The translations under genes and the position numbers were made by a program. A stretch of DNA of 7,461 bases from JBBQHX01 sp038324385 (GTDB lineage Bacteria; Gemmatimonadota; Gemmatimonadetes; Gemmatimonadales; Gemmatimonadaceae). The first letter of the stretch is position 1. Each line of letters begins with the position of its first letter. Of the stretch, positions 6,441 through 7,461 are shown piece after piece. The stretch is from positions 1 through 7,461 of the forward strand of contig JBBQHX010000184.1 of NCBI GenBank assembly GCA_038324385.1, in the 5' to 3' direction. The notes beneath the pieces were generated by a model, which was not told where the DNA came from, searched no databases, and was given only the letters and a program-made list of their open reading frames with translations.

Positions 6441-7051
6441 GCGTCCGTTCTCCCGCCCGTGATGGCGCCAATCACGGCGTCGTCGTCGGCCGCGTCAGGC
6501 AGATCGACGGAGCGTTCGATGACATAGCGGTCCACGAGCGACGTCCACTCGTCGCGCGCGGTGAGCAACAGCTCGGCGAACTCGCGTATGGCGCCATGCC
6601 CACCCGCACGCTCCAGGTGCACCGCGCAGACGTCGCGGACCTCGCGCACGGCGTTGGCCACACACACCGGAAGGGCAACGACCCGCAGGCAGGCAAGATC
6701 GGGCAGATCGTCACCAACGAACGCGACCGCGTCCATCGCGATGGCGTGCTGGTCAAGCATTCGGCGCAGTGCGGCACGCTTCATCACCCGACGGTCCTGC
6801 GCCACGTCATCGATTCCCAGTTCGGCGGCCCGCAGCCGCACACTCTCGGAGACCCGACCCGTGATGATCGCGACGCGGATCCCCGCCTCACGCATCAGAT
6901 GGATTCCGAGTCCGTCCTGGATGTCGTAGCGCTTGAGCTCGACCGCGCCCCCCGCCTCCGTCGCGCCGAGGTAGACCCCGCCGTCCGTGAGGACGCCGTC
7001 GACGTCGAGCACGACGAGCTTGATGCGCCGGGCGAGCGTCCGGGGAATCAT
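6437..7051 (-). CDS. kdsC: 3-deoxy-D-manno-octulosonate 8-phosphate phosphatase
   Basis: KdsC is a cytoplasmic HAD-family phosphatase that removes phosphate from Kdo 8-phosphate to give free Kdo. The 204-residue product has all HAD motifs: LDVDGVLTDG (15-24, nucleophile Asp16 and acid/base Asp18), IITGR (62-66), Lys91 in the QDRRVMK segment, and GDDLPDL (113-119). The KdsC-type C-terminal loop GGHGAIRE (150-157) is also present. There is no large cap domain, as expected for this tetrameric subfamily. I chose the ATG at 7051, which overlaps the kdsA stop (ATGA) and has GGAGGT nine bases upstream at 7066-7061. A GTG at 7069 would add six residues (MGGGTR when initiated with Met) but would place the ribosome binding site inside the gene. 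The C-terminus is some 20 residues longer than the minimal family core and its tail is acidic. Confidence 0.97.
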   Translation of the reverse strand: MIPRTLARRIKLVVLDVDGVLTDGGVYLGATEAGGAVELKRYDIQDGLGIHLMREAGIRVAIITGRVSESVRLRAAELGIDDVAQDRRVMKRAALRRMLDQHAIAMDAVAFVGDDLPDLACLRVVALPVCVANAVREVRDVCAVHLERAGGHGAIREFAELLLTARDEWTSLVDRYVIERSVDLPDAADDDAVIGAITGGRTDA

Positions 7052-7461
7052 GCGCGTACCACCTCCCACACGCGCCGCGCGCGGTCGATCAACGTCGCGA
7101 GCTCCTCGAGCGGCAGCATGTTCGGTCCGTCGCTCGGCGCTTGCGCCGGGTCGGGATGCGTCTCGAGGAACAGGCCGTCGGCGCCGGCCGCGATCGCGCC
7201 GAGGGTGAGCGCGGGAATGAACTCGCGCGCGCCACCGCTGGCACCGCCCGCACCCATCCCCGGCCGCTGCACGCTGTGGGTTGCGTCGAAAATGACGGGG
7301 GCGTCGCTCGCCTCGCGCATACGCGTGAACGACCGCAGGTCGACCACCAGGTCGCCGTAGCCGAAGAAGGTACCGCGTTCGGTCACGGCCACCTCCGCCT
7401 CACGATGCCCCGCCGCCGACGCGGCGTGGCGCACCTTGTCGACGGCGCCGCGAATCCCTTC
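7048..7461 (-). CDS. kdsA: 2-dehydro-3-deoxyphosphooctonate aldolase (Kdo 8-phosphate synthase), 3' part
   Basis: KdsA condenses phosphoenolpyruvate with arabinose 5-phosphate to form Kdo 8-phosphate in the cytoplasm. Only the last 137 codons are here, and the frame is open to the right edge. Numbering within the fragment, visible family blocks are TERGTFFGYGDLVVD (27-41), VIFDATHSVQRPG (56-68), ASGGAREF (74-81) and FLETHPDPAQAPSDGPNML (98-116). His62, Glu100 and Asp111 stand where metal-dependent enzymes have three of their four metal ligands. The fourth, a Cys near the N-terminus, lies outside the window, so the metal class stays open. The reading frame ends in a TGA that overlaps the kdsC start. 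The partial gene continues beyond 7461, and the promoter of the operon is presumably there or further upstream. Confidence 0.95.
   Translation of the reverse strand, partial: EGIRGAVDKVRHAASAAGHREAEVAVTERGTFFGYGDLVVDLRSFTRMREASDAPVIFDATHSVQRPGMGAGGASGGAREFIPALTLGAIAAGADGLFLETHPDPAQAPSDGPNMLPLEELATLIDRARRVWEVVRA
7061..7066 (-). promoter_or_regulatory. Ribosome binding site of kdsC
   Basis: On the minus strand this reads GGAGGT, a near-perfect Shine-Dalgarno sequence nine bases before the ATG at 7051, inside the end of kdsA. It decides the kdsC start against the GTG at 7069. Confidence 0.8.

Noticed and set aside
7052..7069. GTG at 7069 as the kdsC start
   Set aside because: The GGAGGT at 7066-7061 is placed to serve the ATG at 7051, and that ATG makes the 4-base overlap typical of this operon.
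1..7461. Defence island, mobile element or CRISPR array
   Set aside because: I found no transposase, integrase, direct repeat array, tRNA or flanking duplications. All coding capacity is taken up by envelope genes and rpoN. The restriction-protein-like look of the LptB extension alone does not make a defence system.

Overview
The window is a high-GC, fully coding stretch. All eight genes that I can support lie on the minus strand and read from right to left. In transcription order they are kdsA (3' part only), kdsC, kdsD, lptC, an lptA/OstA-type gene, lptB, rpoN, and a family 2 glycosyltransferase that runs off the left edge. The set implies a Gram-negative bacterium that makes Kdo-containing lipopolysaccharide. 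The order resembles the proteobacterial kdsD-kdsC-lptC-lptA-lptB-rpoN neighbourhood. The proteins themselves do not look proteobacterial: LptC is a predicted lipoprotein, the OstA protein is long with several repeats, LptB has an N-terminal extension, and hpf/ptsN do not follow rpoN. My best guess from composition and protein style is Gemmatimonadota or a related lineage. This is inference, not proof.

Layout. At positions 7461-5457, KdsA, KdsC and KdsD supply Kdo. KdsD makes arabinose 5-phosphate, KdsA condenses it with phosphoenolpyruvate to Kdo 8-phosphate, and KdsC removes the phosphate. At 5457-2196, LptC, the LptA-like protein and LptB are parts of the machine that extracts lipopolysaccharide from the inner membrane and passes it across the periplasm. 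LptF, LptG and LptD are not in the window. At 2199-718 is rpoN, sigma-54. At 718-1 is a GT2 enzyme of the polyprenyl-phosphate sugar transferase type, probably also working on the envelope.

There is no intergenic DNA. All seven junctions overlap by 1 or 4 bases (ATGA, GTGA or TGATG), so the genes almost certainly form one translationally coupled operon whose promoter lies upstream of kdsA, beyond position 7461. I see no tRNA, rRNA, CRISPR array, insertion sequence or convincing terminator.

The points most worth a second look are the roughly 150-residue extra domain in front of the LptB ATPase, the PADLQ motif in the glycosyltransferase where DADLQ is usual, the predicted lipoprotein form of LptC, and the 484-residue multi-repeat OstA protein. 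I found no clearly new multi-gene system. This is a core envelope operon with unusual variants.
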